Assembly (NCBI GenBank): GCA_902582405.1 | Contig: CACHSA010000001.1 | Span: forward strand, 1-64,000 | Source: an uncultured Bacteroidota bacterium | GTDB lineage: Bacteria > Bacteroidota > Bacteroidia > Flavobacteriales > Flavobacteriaceae | Length of the DNA stretch: 64,000 nt | Direction: 5' to 3' | Shown: positions 10,501-18,025 of the stretch, piece by piece | Layout of the letters: the number at the start of each line of letters is the position of its first letter | How positions within the stretch are numbered: position 1 is the stretch's first letter | Translations under genes and position numbers: made by a program | Notes under the pieces: model-generated | What the model was told of the DNA's origin: nothing | Seen by the model: the letters and a program-made list of their open reading frames with translations, nothing else | Database searches by the model: none

Positions 10501-13500
10501 GTTTTCTAGCCAGGGAGTAAAACCAGAAGACCTTACTCATATCCAATATGCAGACATTTATGATGGGCCGGTTATATATAAATCCGGAGGTTATACTGGA
10601 TGGGGAATTTATGAAGTACCCAGCTCTTTAACTGCAATTACTAGCTCTACATATGGAAGCAATGTGATAAGAAACACAGGAACTGGAACTTATAATTTAA
10701 AACTAGAATTTACTTTTGGTGACATGCAAGATAACATGGTAGAATTTAGTGAACTTGTAACAATTACAGCCCAGTTTTCTGAGGTAATGTCAAGTAGCCC
10801 GAGTCCCACTCTTCTTTTGACCTCCTCACCTACCGGTGCATTTATTCAAGCTGTTCCTGGACTCTATGTGTCAAGTAATACTTGGTCATTCCCGTGGACA
10901 GTAAATAGTTCGCAAACTGGCCTAGAAATCACGGCAACTATTTCAGGAACAGATATATCTAGAAATGCAGTTTCCCAAAATTCATCTTTTACATTTAAGA
11001 TTTCTCCTATTTATTTAGATAGTAACGGAGTAACAGTTAAGTGCCCTTCAGCTAATGTATCCGATACAGCATTGATAAATGGCAAACAGTATATTGTGGT
11101 GGATGAGCAGGCACTTAGAACAAGGGTGAACAATGGAAGTGATGTTTCCTGTGTATGTACATCTAAAGTAAACAATATGAGTCTTTTATTTAAAGACAAA
11201 GCAAATTTCAATGAAGATATTAGTTCTTGGGATACTCACTTTGTAGGCAATATGCAGAAAATGTTCCAAAGTGCTACTTCCTTTATTGGAACATCAACTT
11301 TATCATCAGACGTTTTATCATACTGGGATACCTCCAAAGTTACTGATATGTCGTATATGTTCTCTTTTGCTGCATCCTTTACAGGACAATTAAGCAGTTG
11401 GAACACATCCAATGTTTCTGACACAAAGGAAATGTTTAGATCTGCTCACTCATTTAACGGAAACTTAACAGGTTGGGATGTATCGAAGGTTACCAATATG
11501 TATTACATGTTCCAAGATGCTAAAAAATTCAATGGTAGCCTTTCAAGTTGGAATGTTTCCTCTGTTAAAAATATGGAAGGAATGTTCTATATGGCTATTG
11601 TTTATAATAATTCTATGACACAATGGGATGTTTCTTCGGTAACCAACATGAAAGATATGTTTAGAAATGCAACCTCATTTAATTTCGGTTTATTTAATAC
11701 TCCCAATGTTACGGCTAGTGTTACCAATATGGCTAATATGTTTAGAGGAGCCACAACATTCAATGTTAATATTGGAGGTTGGAATACCTCAAGTGTTACC
11801 GACATGAGATCAATGTTCCAAGATGCTTCACGGTTTGATCAGCCGATTGGAAACTGGGATACCTCAAATGTGACTAGAATGGAGGGAATGTTTAACAATG
11901 CAGATGCATTTAATCAACCTATTGGAAATTGGGATACTTCCAAAGTGACCAATATGTATTCTATGTTTAGATTAAATGGCGCCTTTACCATGGATATTGG
12001 GAACTGGGACACTTCTAGTGTAACAAATTTCTCTTACATGTTTAATGGCGCTACTGTCTTCAACATGGATATTGGAAGATGGAATACCGCCAATGCTACA
12101 AGCATGACAAAAATGTTTAGAACGGCAAGTGCTTTCAACCAAGACCTATCTGGATGGTGCGTTCCAAATATTTCTTCTCTGCCAGACAACTTTAAAACAC
12201 AATCACCTTTAAGTAACGATAACACTCCGGTATGGGGTACATGTCCAAGTCCATCTGTTTCACTAACACATAACTTGCCACCCGCAAGGTCTAACACGGC
12301 AAATGGTTCCGAAACCTTAACCATTTTTGCTCAATTCTCAGCATCGATGTCATCTTCGCCTACTCTACCTACCATTACAATTACTGATGTGGTATCCAAT
12401 ACAGCTATGACAAGAGTTTCTTCATCTACTTGGAGTTATACAATGAATACAAATGTTGTTACAACCACCGTTTCTTCCATCACAGCAACAGTTGCTGGTG
12501 TAAGCTCGCTTGGAAGAACTTATGTTGGAACCGAAACGCTGGTAATCTATATTGATAGAAGCCCCCCATCATTTGATAACTTTGAATTGTTATCCAATGG
12601 AACTTTTGCTATTACATTTACAGAGCCTGTTTATAGCGCGTTTACATCTAGAGTGGCAACTGGAACGATATCTGATCAAAACATATCACTTTCAATTAGT
12701 GGTGGAACCGCATCTCTTGCATCTCAAACTCCAACCTCTGTTACAGCAAGTGGAACGAACAGGTATTTGATTGGCTATAGTACATCAGGAAGCATTTCAG
12801 GTTCGGAAAAATTATTTGTACAAAGGTCGTCATCCAATCCACTTTACGACAAAGTAGGAAATGAGCTTTCAGCAACCAATTCATTTTCTATAAATCTACT
12901 TGACAACCAGGCTCCATTTATTAACTCTGCACAATTAAACAGAGAAAACTCCAATGTCGGAATTGTTTATAATGAAAATATTTTTGGAGGAGCAAACACT
13001 CAATTTAATTCCTCTACCTCTAGTTATACCACGTACAATATTCCTACAAAAAGGACAAATACAGGAAGCTGGGATCCATGGACTTATAATTTTGATCTTA
13101 ATGTTCCCTCTGGATATATCGTTACAAAAGTTCAATTTACATTCGACGCGGTAGACCAAGGTTGGGGCAATACGAATGGAAAAGCTAACATCAAACTAAA
13201 TAGTACTCAAATCGGAAGAGCAACACTTACGCATTCAGTCCAAAGTTTTGATGTATCTAATGCAACTTCCTACCCAGATTTTAACTATAACGGTACGAAC
13301 TCACTTAAATTTTACTTCATTGGATATCCTGGGTGGAGTTCAACTACAACTAACGGAGTACTTAAAGTTTATTACACACCAGTGTCGGTTAGTGCGGGTA
13401 ATTATCAATTGACAATGACAGGTGGAAATGCAACACTTTCAGCAAGCAATCCTTCATCATTTAGTTTGGAAAATAACATTGTTAATTTAGGTTTACCTAT

Positions 13501-16500
13501 TCAAGGTACTCCTAATGGACAAGAAGTATTGTCTATTAATATCCCAGGTAATTCAGTTTATGATTCAACAGGTAATGCAGCGACATCTACCCTAGCCAGT
13601 TTTACACTTTATAACAAGGAGGTTTCACAAATTAGTACCACTACCCTTACAAATACTAATTCTAAAGTAATTGTATCATTTAGTAAAGATATTGGAACCT
13701 TTGGGGTATTTTCAGATGACGAACCCAGTAACTTGGGAGTTACAGATGTAGACATAGAAAGTAAAGGTCAAATTTTTCCAAATGGATACATTAATGACCA
13801 TAACTCTACATTTGATAAATCACATCATATTATAGAATTCAACTTCTTAAAAAGAATAGAAAGTGGATACTCATATATTGGAGACTTTGAGGGACATAGC
13901 TATTTTATAAGTGATGGAACTTCAACTTGGGACGTAGCAAATAACACACGAAATAATACGCAAGGATATTTAACTACAATAAAATCTCAGGCTGAAAAAG
14001 ACTTTATAATACAAAATGTTGGAAATAGACTTACTGGTGAAGGTGGTTGGATAGGATTGTACCAAGATTTAAATGATGCTAATTATTCTGAACCAGCCGG
14101 TGGTTGGAAATGGGTAACAGGTGGGTATGCGAACGTTCAAGATGGATTTAACAAAAATGCTATATCCCTTTCTATAAGCGGTGGAACAGCAAGCCTCACT
14201 GCATCTGTACCTGTATCTGTAGTACAAAACGATGCCAGAAATTTCCTTATGGAATTACCATTAACCGGAGCTGTCTCTGGACAAGAATCTTTGACGGTAA
14301 ATATATTGGCAAACTCACTTTTTGATATTGATGGAAATAGCCTTGTCGTAACACAAACTAATAATTCAGTTCGACTAAGAGATACCAAAAAACCTGTAAT
14401 CTTGTTAACTCATAACAAAAATGGACAAAACGTTCTTTTGAAAGGTGGAGATAATGTTGATTTAACTGCTGATTCAGATGAATTACTGTCATCTAATCCA
14501 ATCCTTACTTTTTCTGGTATATCCAGTGTTACGATGACAGCAAGTGGTAATAGCACAAGTAGTTGGAATTATTCATGGACAGTTCCAAGTGACTTTAATG
14601 GAACTGTAACGGCAAGTGTAGAAGGATTTGACTTACAAGGAAATAAATCTGAAAGAACTAACCAGACTGAAATTTATTATACAATAGATAATATAGCGCC
14701 ATACATAGAACAAATAAAACTAATTAATGATTCAATTGTTAGATTAACATTTAATGAAAAAATATACAAAACAAATAATTCAACGGCTACCCTAGACAAT
14801 GTCAATTACTTCCAACTTAGTACTACGCAGGGATCCTTGACCCTATCAAGTACTTCACCAATAAATTTAAAACAAAATAATCGACAGGTAGACCTAGAAT
14901 TTGGATTCACTGGAACTCCTTCCAAAGGACAAACATTAAAGGTTAGTCTTAACAACACAATTTTTGATTTAGCTGGAAACTATTCTTCTAGTCTTGTATC
15001 CAACACCATAGTTGAACTTAAAGTAGATTCCGATGGAGACGGGGTTAAAGACGAACTTGATAAGTGCCCAGATACACCTGCAGGTGAAAAAGTAGATGCT
15101 GATGGATGTTCTCAAAGTCAGTTTGATGCAGATAATGACGGAGTTCCAGATTATTTAGATCAATGTTCAGATACACCTTCGGATGAATCAGCTGATGCTA
15201 ATGGATGTTCTCCGAGTCAAAAAGATGATGATGGTGATGGAGTAAATAATAAGATTGATATATGCCCTGGAACAGCTAAAGGTGAAAAAGTTGATGGCCT
15301 TGGTTGTACTAGAGCGCAATCTGACCCAGATGGAGACGGGGTTCATAAATCAGATGACCTATGCCCAAACACTCCAAAGGGAAGAATTGTTGATGATACT
15401 GGATGTGCTATTAAAAATAATGATGAAGATTTCGATGGAGTTCCAAACGAGGATGATAGGTGTCCTGACACGCCGCCTGGTGCTAAAGTCGATGATAAAG
15501 GTTGTGTCCTAAATCCTGACGATGAAGACTTAGATGGAGTATTAAACGAATTCGACGAATGCCCTGATACGCCAATTGGAGTTTTAGTAGATGACAAAGG
15601 GTGTAGTAAAAAACAAAGAAAAGAGCTAGAAGATTTACTTGACGACGACGGAGATGGAGTTCCAAATCCCCTTGATAGGTGTCCGGATACACCAGCAGGT
15701 ACTATTGTGGATATTTCTGGGTGTTCTCAGGTTAAGGTTGATCAGATAATTAGTTTAGATTCCGACCTAGACGGAGTCCCAAATGAAGAAGATTTGTGTC
15801 CAGACACCGAAAGGGGAGTTCAGGTTGATGCTTTCGGTTGTAGAATTGATCAAAAAGACTCAGATTTCGATAAGGTTCCAGACGATATTGATTTTTGTCC
15901 TAACACTCCAATTGGAGAGCCAGTTGATGTAAATGGATGTTCTAAGAGTCAAAAAATAAAAGACTTGGATTTAGACGGTGTCCCAAATGAAGAAGATAGA
16001 TGTCCAGATACTCCTTTTGGACAATCTGTAAACCAGTACGGATGTTCTCCAAAACAGGTAAGTTTAGATAGAGATATGGATGGAGTTTTAGATGAGTTCG
16101 ACCTTTGTCCAAAAACAAATCTTGATGATAAAGTTGACAGTAGTGGTTGTGCTAAAGGTCAATTAGATGACGACAAAGATGGAGTTATTAATGACCTAGA
16201 CAGGTGTCCTGATACTCCAGAAAAAGCAAACGTAGATGACTTTGGTTGTGAATTGTCGCAATTAATTAAAGATGATGACGGAGATGGGGTAAGAAATGAA
16301 TTAGATTTATGTCCTGCCACACCTCCTGGAGCTTCAGTTGATAAAGATGGATGTACTTTTAAAGCCCCAAAAATATTTGCTCATACCTTCAATCAACTTG
16401 AAAATAAAAGAGATGACGACGTATCAAATATAAAAATCAAACTCGGGGAAATTCTAGTTGAGGATACCAATAAAGATGACAACCCGCTAGAAAATGATGT

Positions 16501-18025
16501 CCAATTAAGAATAGTTGACGGTGAAGATTCTAATATGTTTAGATTAGAAGGAAGAAGTCTTTATTTAGTCTCAGGTTTGGATTATGAGTCGAAAACAATA
16601 CACTCTGTAATTTTAGAGGCGACAAATAATTTGGGAATTAGCAGTCAAAGTGGAATAATTTTAATGGTTGATGACATACCAAATTCATTTACAAGATCCA
16701 TTTTTAATATTCTAGTTTTCAATGTAGCGAATGAAGTAGCTGGGCCTAAAGTTGACCACAGTAGATATTATAATCCAAAAGCTGCAAGGGGTGGAGTTGG
16801 AAGATGGAAAATTAAAAAACAAATTTCTGGAGGAAGTGATGCACACTTATTTGAAGTTAAAAGCAGAACAAAAGGAGGAGGCAAATCTGAAGATTCAGAT
16901 GACTATTTAGCATTTATTAATCCACCTGATTTTGAAAACCCACAAGATCACAACAGAGATGGTATATACGAAGTTGAGGTGATAAATATAAATACTGCTG
17001 ATGGAGAGGCAACGATGCCAATAGTAGTTACACAAAGCAATATTGTTGTTCCTGAAAATGATCCAACCGCTATACAACTTCAAGCTGTACCTGCTTCTGC
17101 CTCAGATGACTCTGATGGAGACGGAATAATTGATATTTTGGATAATAGTCCTTTTGTTGCCAACCCAGACCAAAGTGATGAAGACGGTGATGGAGTTGGT
17201 GATGCTACTGATGATGCAGACCACGATGGAGTCTGGAATCCTTATGATACTTGTGAAGACACCCCGTATGACACCATTGTCGATGCTGAAGGTTGTGCCA
17301 TCTTCTATTTAGCACCTAATAGCTTCACAGTTAATAAATCTGAAAAATGTGAAGATCAAAATTCAATTAAAGTTGGATTCAATGATAACACCTATCAATA
17401 CAACATTAGTGTTAACGGTGTAAAACAAAACAATAAACCTATTGTGGGCACCTCTTGGGAAATGAACAACCTTATTTCTGGCAATTACGAAATTTGTATT
17501 ACGGTTGATGGGCAAACGAAGGATACCTTTGAAAGATGTTACAACATAAATGTGAATAATCTTAATCCTTTAAATGTCTTCAGCAAAAGCCCAAGTTCGT
17601 CTAAAACAATGAAATATTCATTAACTGGCTCTAGAAAATATATTGTTAGCCACAATGGAAATACATTTGAAACTACAGATTCAGAGATTGAAATTAAAAT
17701 GGATAAAGGTTTAAATAATGTTAAAATTTCAACTGGCGTTGAATGCCAGGGTATTTTTGAAAAAAACTATTTTAACTCAGAATCTGTATTTGTAAGCCCA
17801 GTTCCATTTAATAACGAAATAAACGTTTTTGTGGGAGGAACAGACAGAAAAGTTTTATTAGAACTATTTAATGCAAATGGAAGACTTTTAATTTCTGAAA
17901 TTTTTTCACTAGATGTCAATCTTAGAGACATCAATCTAGACACTTCTGGTTTACCACAGGGTAGTTATATTCTCAAAGTTAATGGACAAAATGTTTCAGA
18001 CTCTAAAATAATTATTAAAGAATGA
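4592..18025 (+). CDS. Giant modular T9SS-secreted surface protein
   Basis: A 4,477-residue exported protein. Modules in order (approximate residues): signal peptide 1-23; LamG/concanavalin-like domains 25-260 and 265-505; DUF285 (BspA-type) cassette 508-760; two near-identical Ig-like repeats 763-1001; DUF11-like domain 1005-1150; second DUF285 cassette 1152-1430; GLUG-type beta-helix repeats 1436-1736; Ig-like domains 1800-2130; third DUF285 cassette 2139-2553; Ig-like/SwmB-type repeats 2555-3475, one interrupted by a C-type lectin-like domain near 3097-3177; thirteen TSP3 repeats 3479-3922; cadherin-like region; one more TSP3-like stretch near 4170-4235; type A T9SS sorting domain at the end (SPVPFNNEINV, LPQGSYILKVNG). 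It is probably a calcium-stabilised adhesin or polymer-binding protein displayed through T9SS. The stop overlaps the start of the downstream lipoprotein (ATGA). Specific ligand unknown. Confidence 0.9.
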   Translation: MYKDLRNLSLLFAFLLSISLKAGQNSSNLVLYFDASNSSSYNGSGRIINDLSSSDNDLKMMGNVSYVNSSNDIPHFNFDGNGDYLKINSAPFDNSPNGSSNYTIITKLKIPSNNSARYIMTMGRSSSFFNGEFIFYQRTNGKAGFWDYNNGLGFRDNSTSQSNAVIDDNTWKHVAFVKSGTVGKFYINGSLDRTVNAAKNVTSLNSNFFYIGGDVRDSNDWLNGKIASAKLYTTALSASDILSDYNASNAVLFNPPGYVPLQGINGAPPGQTALKAYYPFDTNFSDLIPPYYGGNADAAGNNNNATTQGNGFQKVGSGALSLDGQDDVLTLGSGVWFDLGAGSGNQAARGMTVSFWAKPIAKGSNNPWLILSHPKDETFQINFNEGDKKIYFTAKPFGSWIGVSAPAALNEWAHFTAVYEPVDIVGPHIMKIYRNASLQATVSLGSNPSHVTDNTHPNIHIGAIRTNGSGTPIEEFKGGIDDLAIWQDVLDQSKIFQMFAGGAGVATNTIYFDGATCKCPNATAGDVALINGTVYTAVNNSTIAGEIANGNYNLCTTLVTNMSGLFQDKGSFNSDISFWDTSNVTDMSLMFLRAYNFNQPIGSWDTSSVVNMFAMFSGASAGAHSFNQPIGSWDTSSVVNMENMFYKATSFNQPIGNWNMTSVTNIKGMFRLASSFNQNISGWITSSVTNMNETFSEASAFNSDLANWDVSEVTNMNSLFYGTNYNKNLSSWCVSKIGNLPSQFGSLSHNNRPIWGTCPVVQDFDGPNITSIVVSPTALDVTSSTKILSISYRSTDTSGVNQNYRYTPRISIGNNSYGFDNPFTLTSGTVNDGTYTATTTLNSVTFPPGVYTLSNFRNQDVNGYYSAFRGYDSSAVTVTNNSGADFDGPNITSIVVSPTALDVTSSTKILSISYRSTDTSGVNQNYRYTPRISIGNNSYGFDNPFTLTSGTVNDGTYTATTTLNSATFPPGVYTLSNFRNQDVNGYYSAFRGYDSSAVTVTFINCSGVSQSTGLDVSQTGVMQDITGDNVFSVGDRIVYTITITNSGNTTITGLDFVSTLSSSQGSYTIGDLSKYIPSQNNRSDGFIIPGGQAAFSHTHTITYSDTGTLENSLKVTAYPACGGSVTDISDDGNDTDGNVTNDPTVHIVAVPARIFFDSGICKCEGVSNGDTATISGTTYTVVNNTSIRTQIASGNVNLCTTLVTNMSQLFKNNSNFNSNIGFWDTSNVRSMYEMFLNADSFNQPIGNWDTSNVTTTRGMFYSMPFNQPIGNWNTSKVQDMLGMFELNAAFNQPIGGWNVASVTTMKWMFKDASSFNQDIGSWTTSSVTNMDGMFSGEYSNGTAFNKYIGNWNTSNVTHMGSMFFKNTSFNQNISYWDTSKVTNMNSMFEQASSFNQNLSGWCVSNITSEPQRFSQNSPLSTPNKPNWGTCPTAATAPSGAGTTSNPYLISKYGELRWITEDTNRWGLVYKQTANIDAGHSRNLDGGKGFTPIGTSSNKFTGSYDGQGFYIEGLYINRPAAVEVALFGFVNNATIKNVRLYGPDITGDTRVGAIAGQVQGDNTSATYFNYNHVRGGKVTGNTTVGGVIGRLAQNMIVEYLSYTGSVTGNLDDGSGSFSGSGDAKKTGGLIGKSQGGSKLRKSYFEGNVTGQEDVGGLVGESGAEISESYSKGSVFAYVKYAGGIVGNSKSGATRAKNFTSTTVSATTGSLIGPIAGTHAGSFNGYANFWDSSVANYTISGGNNIDFGKTRQQLKSPSTYSDTNVWDFVNLWMFSGNVNEGFPFIKGNNEMDLVDFTFIQSQLNTLGYNVFNSSSIGSLTFSTPLYSGTGTQSLQASDVLVSIYDPDGTVSLTSSNPLNFQVSSDNKSFMFGCSPVGIPSGNEELRIGPAYSGTNSSSTALSTTTIYSGGDPVQANQYLSANLAADTTAPTATLTQETTKKAFTTPGSVEWTYFVQDGYGAGRSRLYIDNREFSSQGVKPEDLTHIQYADIYDGPVIYKSGGYTGWGIYEVPSSLTAITSSTYGSNVIRNTGTGTYNLKLEFTFGDMQDNMVEFSELVTITAQFSEVMSSSPSPTLLLTSSPTGAFIQAVPGLYVSSNTWSFPWTVNSSQTGLEITATISGTDISRNAVSQNSSFTFKISPIYLDSNGVTVKCPSANVSDTALINGKQYIVVDEQALRTRVNNGSDVSCVCTSKVNNMSLLFKDKANFNEDISSWDTHFVGNMQKMFQSATSFIGTSTLSSDVLSYWDTSKVTDMSYMFSFAASFTGQLSSWNTSNVSDTKEMFRSAHSFNGNLTGWDVSKVTNMYYMFQDAKKFNGSLSSWNVSSVKNMEGMFYMAIVYNNSMTQWDVSSVTNMKDMFRNATSFNFGLFNTPNVTASVTNMANMFRGATTFNVNIGGWNTSSVTDMRSMFQDASRFDQPIGNWDTSNVTRMEGMFNNADAFNQPIGNWDTSKVTNMYSMFRLNGAFTMDIGNWDTSSVTNFSYMFNGATVFNMDIGRWNTANATSMTKMFRTASAFNQDLSGWCVPNISSLPDNFKTQSPLSNDNTPVWGTCPSPSVSLTHNLPPARSNTANGSETLTIFAQFSASMSSSPTLPTITITDVVSNTAMTRVSSSTWSYTMNTNVVTTTVSSITATVAGVSSLGRTYVGTETLVIYIDRSPPSFDNFELLSNGTFAITFTEPVYSAFTSRVATGTISDQNISLSISGGTASLASQTPTSVTASGTNRYLIGYSTSGSISGSEKLFVQRSSSNPLYDKVGNELSATNSFSINLLDNQAPFINSAQLNRENSNVGIVYNENIFGGANTQFNSSTSSYTTYNIPTKRTNTGSWDPWTYNFDLNVPSGYIVTKVQFTFDAVDQGWGNTNGKANIKLNSTQIGRATLTHSVQSFDVSNATSYPDFNYNGTNSLKFYFIGYPGWSSTTTNGVLKVYYTPVSVSAGNYQLTMTGGNATLSASNPSSFSLENNIVNLGLPIQGTPNGQEVLSINIPGNSVYDSTGNAATSTLASFTLYNKEVSQISTTTLTNTNSKVIVSFSKDIGTFGVFSDDEPSNLGVTDVDIESKGQIFPNGYINDHNSTFDKSHHIIEFNFLKRIESGYSYIGDFEGHSYFISDGTSTWDVANNTRNNTQGYLTTIKSQAEKDFIIQNVGNRLTGEGGWIGLYQDLNDANYSEPAGGWKWVTGGYANVQDGFNKNAISLSISGGTASLTASVPVSVVQNDARNFLMELPLTGAVSGQESLTVNILANSLFDIDGNSLVVTQTNNSVRLRDTKKPVILLTHNKNGQNVLLKGGDNVDLTADSDELLSSNPILTFSGISSVTMTASGNSTSSWNYSWTVPSDFNGTVTASVEGFDLQGNKSERTNQTEIYYTIDNIAPYIEQIKLINDSIVRLTFNEKIYKTNNSTATLDNVNYFQLSTTQGSLTLSSTSPINLKQNNRQVDLEFGFTGTPSKGQTLKVSLNNTIFDLAGNYSSSLVSNTIVELKVDSDGDGVKDELDKCPDTPAGEKVDADGCSQSQFDADNDGVPDYLDQCSDTPSDESADANGCSPSQKDDDGDGVNNKIDICPGTAKGEKVDGLGCTRAQSDPDGDGVHKSDDLCPNTPKGRIVDDTGCAIKNNDEDFDGVPNEDDRCPDTPPGAKVDDKGCVLNPDDEDLDGVLNEFDECPDTPIGVLVDDKGCSKKQRKELEDLLDDDGDGVPNPLDRCPDTPAGTIVDISGCSQVKVDQIISLDSDLDGVPNEEDLCPDTERGVQVDAFGCRIDQKDSDFDKVPDDIDFCPNTPIGEPVDVNGCSKSQKIKDLDLDGVPNEEDRCPDTPFGQSVNQYGCSPKQVSLDRDMDGVLDEFDLCPKTNLDDKVDSSGCAKGQLDDDKDGVINDLDRCPDTPEKANVDDFGCELSQLIKDDDGDGVRNELDLCPATPPGASVDKDGCTFKAPKIFAHTFNQLENKRDDDVSNIKIKLGEILVEDTNKDDNPLENDVQLRIVDGEDSNMFRLEGRSLYLVSGLDYESKTIHSVILEATNNLGISSQSGIILMVDDIPNSFTRSIFNILVFNVANEVAGPKVDHSRYYNPKAARGGVGRWKIKKQISGGSDAHLFEVKSRTKGGGKSEDSDDYLAFINPPDFENPQDHNRDGIYEVEVININTADGEATMPIVVTQSNIVVPENDPTAIQLQAVPASASDDSDGDGIIDILDNSPFVANPDQSDEDGDGVGDATDDADHDGVWNPYDTCEDTPYDTIVDAEGCAIFYLAPNSFTVNKSEKCEDQNSIKVGFNDNTYQYNISVNGVKQNNKPIVGTSWEMNNLISGNYEICITVDGQTKDTFERCYNINVNNLNPLNVFSKSPSSSKTMKYSLTGSRKYIVSHNGNTFETTDSEIEIKMDKGLNNVKISTGVECQGIFEKNYFNSESVFVSPVPFNNEINVFVGGTDRKVLLELFNANGRLLISEIFSLDVNLRDINLDTSGLPQGSYILKVNGQNVSDSKIIIKE
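6113..6870 (+). repeat. DUF285/BspA-type repeat cassette 1
   Basis: It encodes a header with CKCP and GDVALINGTVY, then about seven roughly 25-residue repeats of the form FNQPIGSWDTSSVVNM, and a cap ending in SSWCV...WGTCP. This is the Bacteroides/Mycoplasma DUF285 surface repeat. Cassettes 2 and 3 of the same gene share the header and cap. Confidence 0.85.
6878..7593 (+). repeat. Near-identical 350-bp tandem duplication in the giant gene
   Basis: Copies at about 6878-7227 and 7244-7593, period 366 bases (122 residues). By eye they differ at roughly ten bases, mostly silent, with one clear amino acid change inside the unit (Val to Ala in NSVTFPP / NSATFPP). Each encodes an Ig-like unit starting DFDGPNITSIVVSP. 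Such identity implies recent duplication or ongoing gene conversion. Confidence 0.9.
8048..8882 (+). repeat. DUF285/BspA-type repeat cassette 2
   Basis: Same architecture as cassette 1: header CKCEGVSNGDTATISGTTY, about nine repeats of the NQPIGNWDTSNVT type, and the cap SGWCVSNI...NWGTCP. It directly follows a DUF11-like domain and precedes the GLUG repeats. Confidence 0.85.
8897..9800 (+). repeat. GLUG-type repeat domain within the giant gene
   Basis: It encodes PYLISKYGELRWI, then repeated VGAIAGQV, VGGVIGRL, TGGLIGKS, VGGLVGES and AGGIVGNS turns, the GLUG motif of Gram-negative surface adhesins and IgA-protease-like proteins. It probably forms a right-handed beta-helix. Confidence 0.75.
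11006..12250 (+). repeat. DUF285/BspA-type repeat cassette 3
   Basis: The longest cassette: header VKCPSANVSDTALINGKQY, a CVC pair, about fourteen repeats of the SSWNVSSVKNMEGMF type, and the cap SGWCVPNI...VWGTCP. Its repeats are more divergent than those of cassettes 1 and 2. Confidence 0.85.
13881..14125 (+). other. C-type lectin-like domain segment inside the giant gene
   Basis: The translation reads GHSYFISDGTSTWDVA, GYLTTIKSQAEKDFI, GGWIGLYQD and GGWKWVTGG. This is the order of the C-type lectin fold (W..A, G.L..I.S..E..F, WIGL, W.W..G). It sits inside an Ig-like repeat whose second half resumes at NAISLSISGG. Carbohydrate or protein binding is inferred. Confidence 0.7.
15026..16355 (+). 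repeat. Thirteen thrombospondin type 3 calcium-binding repeats
   Basis: Thirteen consecutive units of about 33 residues, pattern D.D.DGV.N..D.CPDTP.G..VD..GC. The Asp-rich loops are the TSP3 calcium-binding signature and probably form a stiff calcium-loaded stalk before the C-terminal modules. Repeats 6, 7 and 10 carry short linkers. Confidence 0.92.

Noticed and set aside
7083-15692. Many ORFs on both strands inside the giant gene (for example 7083-7301, 7897-8151, 12034-12324, 15343-15597)
   Set aside because: They are alternative frames of the repetitive coding sequence, with no family signature or own start context.
15026-16355. Regularly spaced direct repeats resembling a CRISPR array
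   Set aside because: Repeats are about 99 bases, diverged and in frame, encoding TSP3 units; there are no unique spacers or cas genes.
4592-18025. Giant gene as part of a mobile island
   Set aside because: No integrase, transposase, flanking repeats or tRNA boundary; both neighbours are ordinary single genes.
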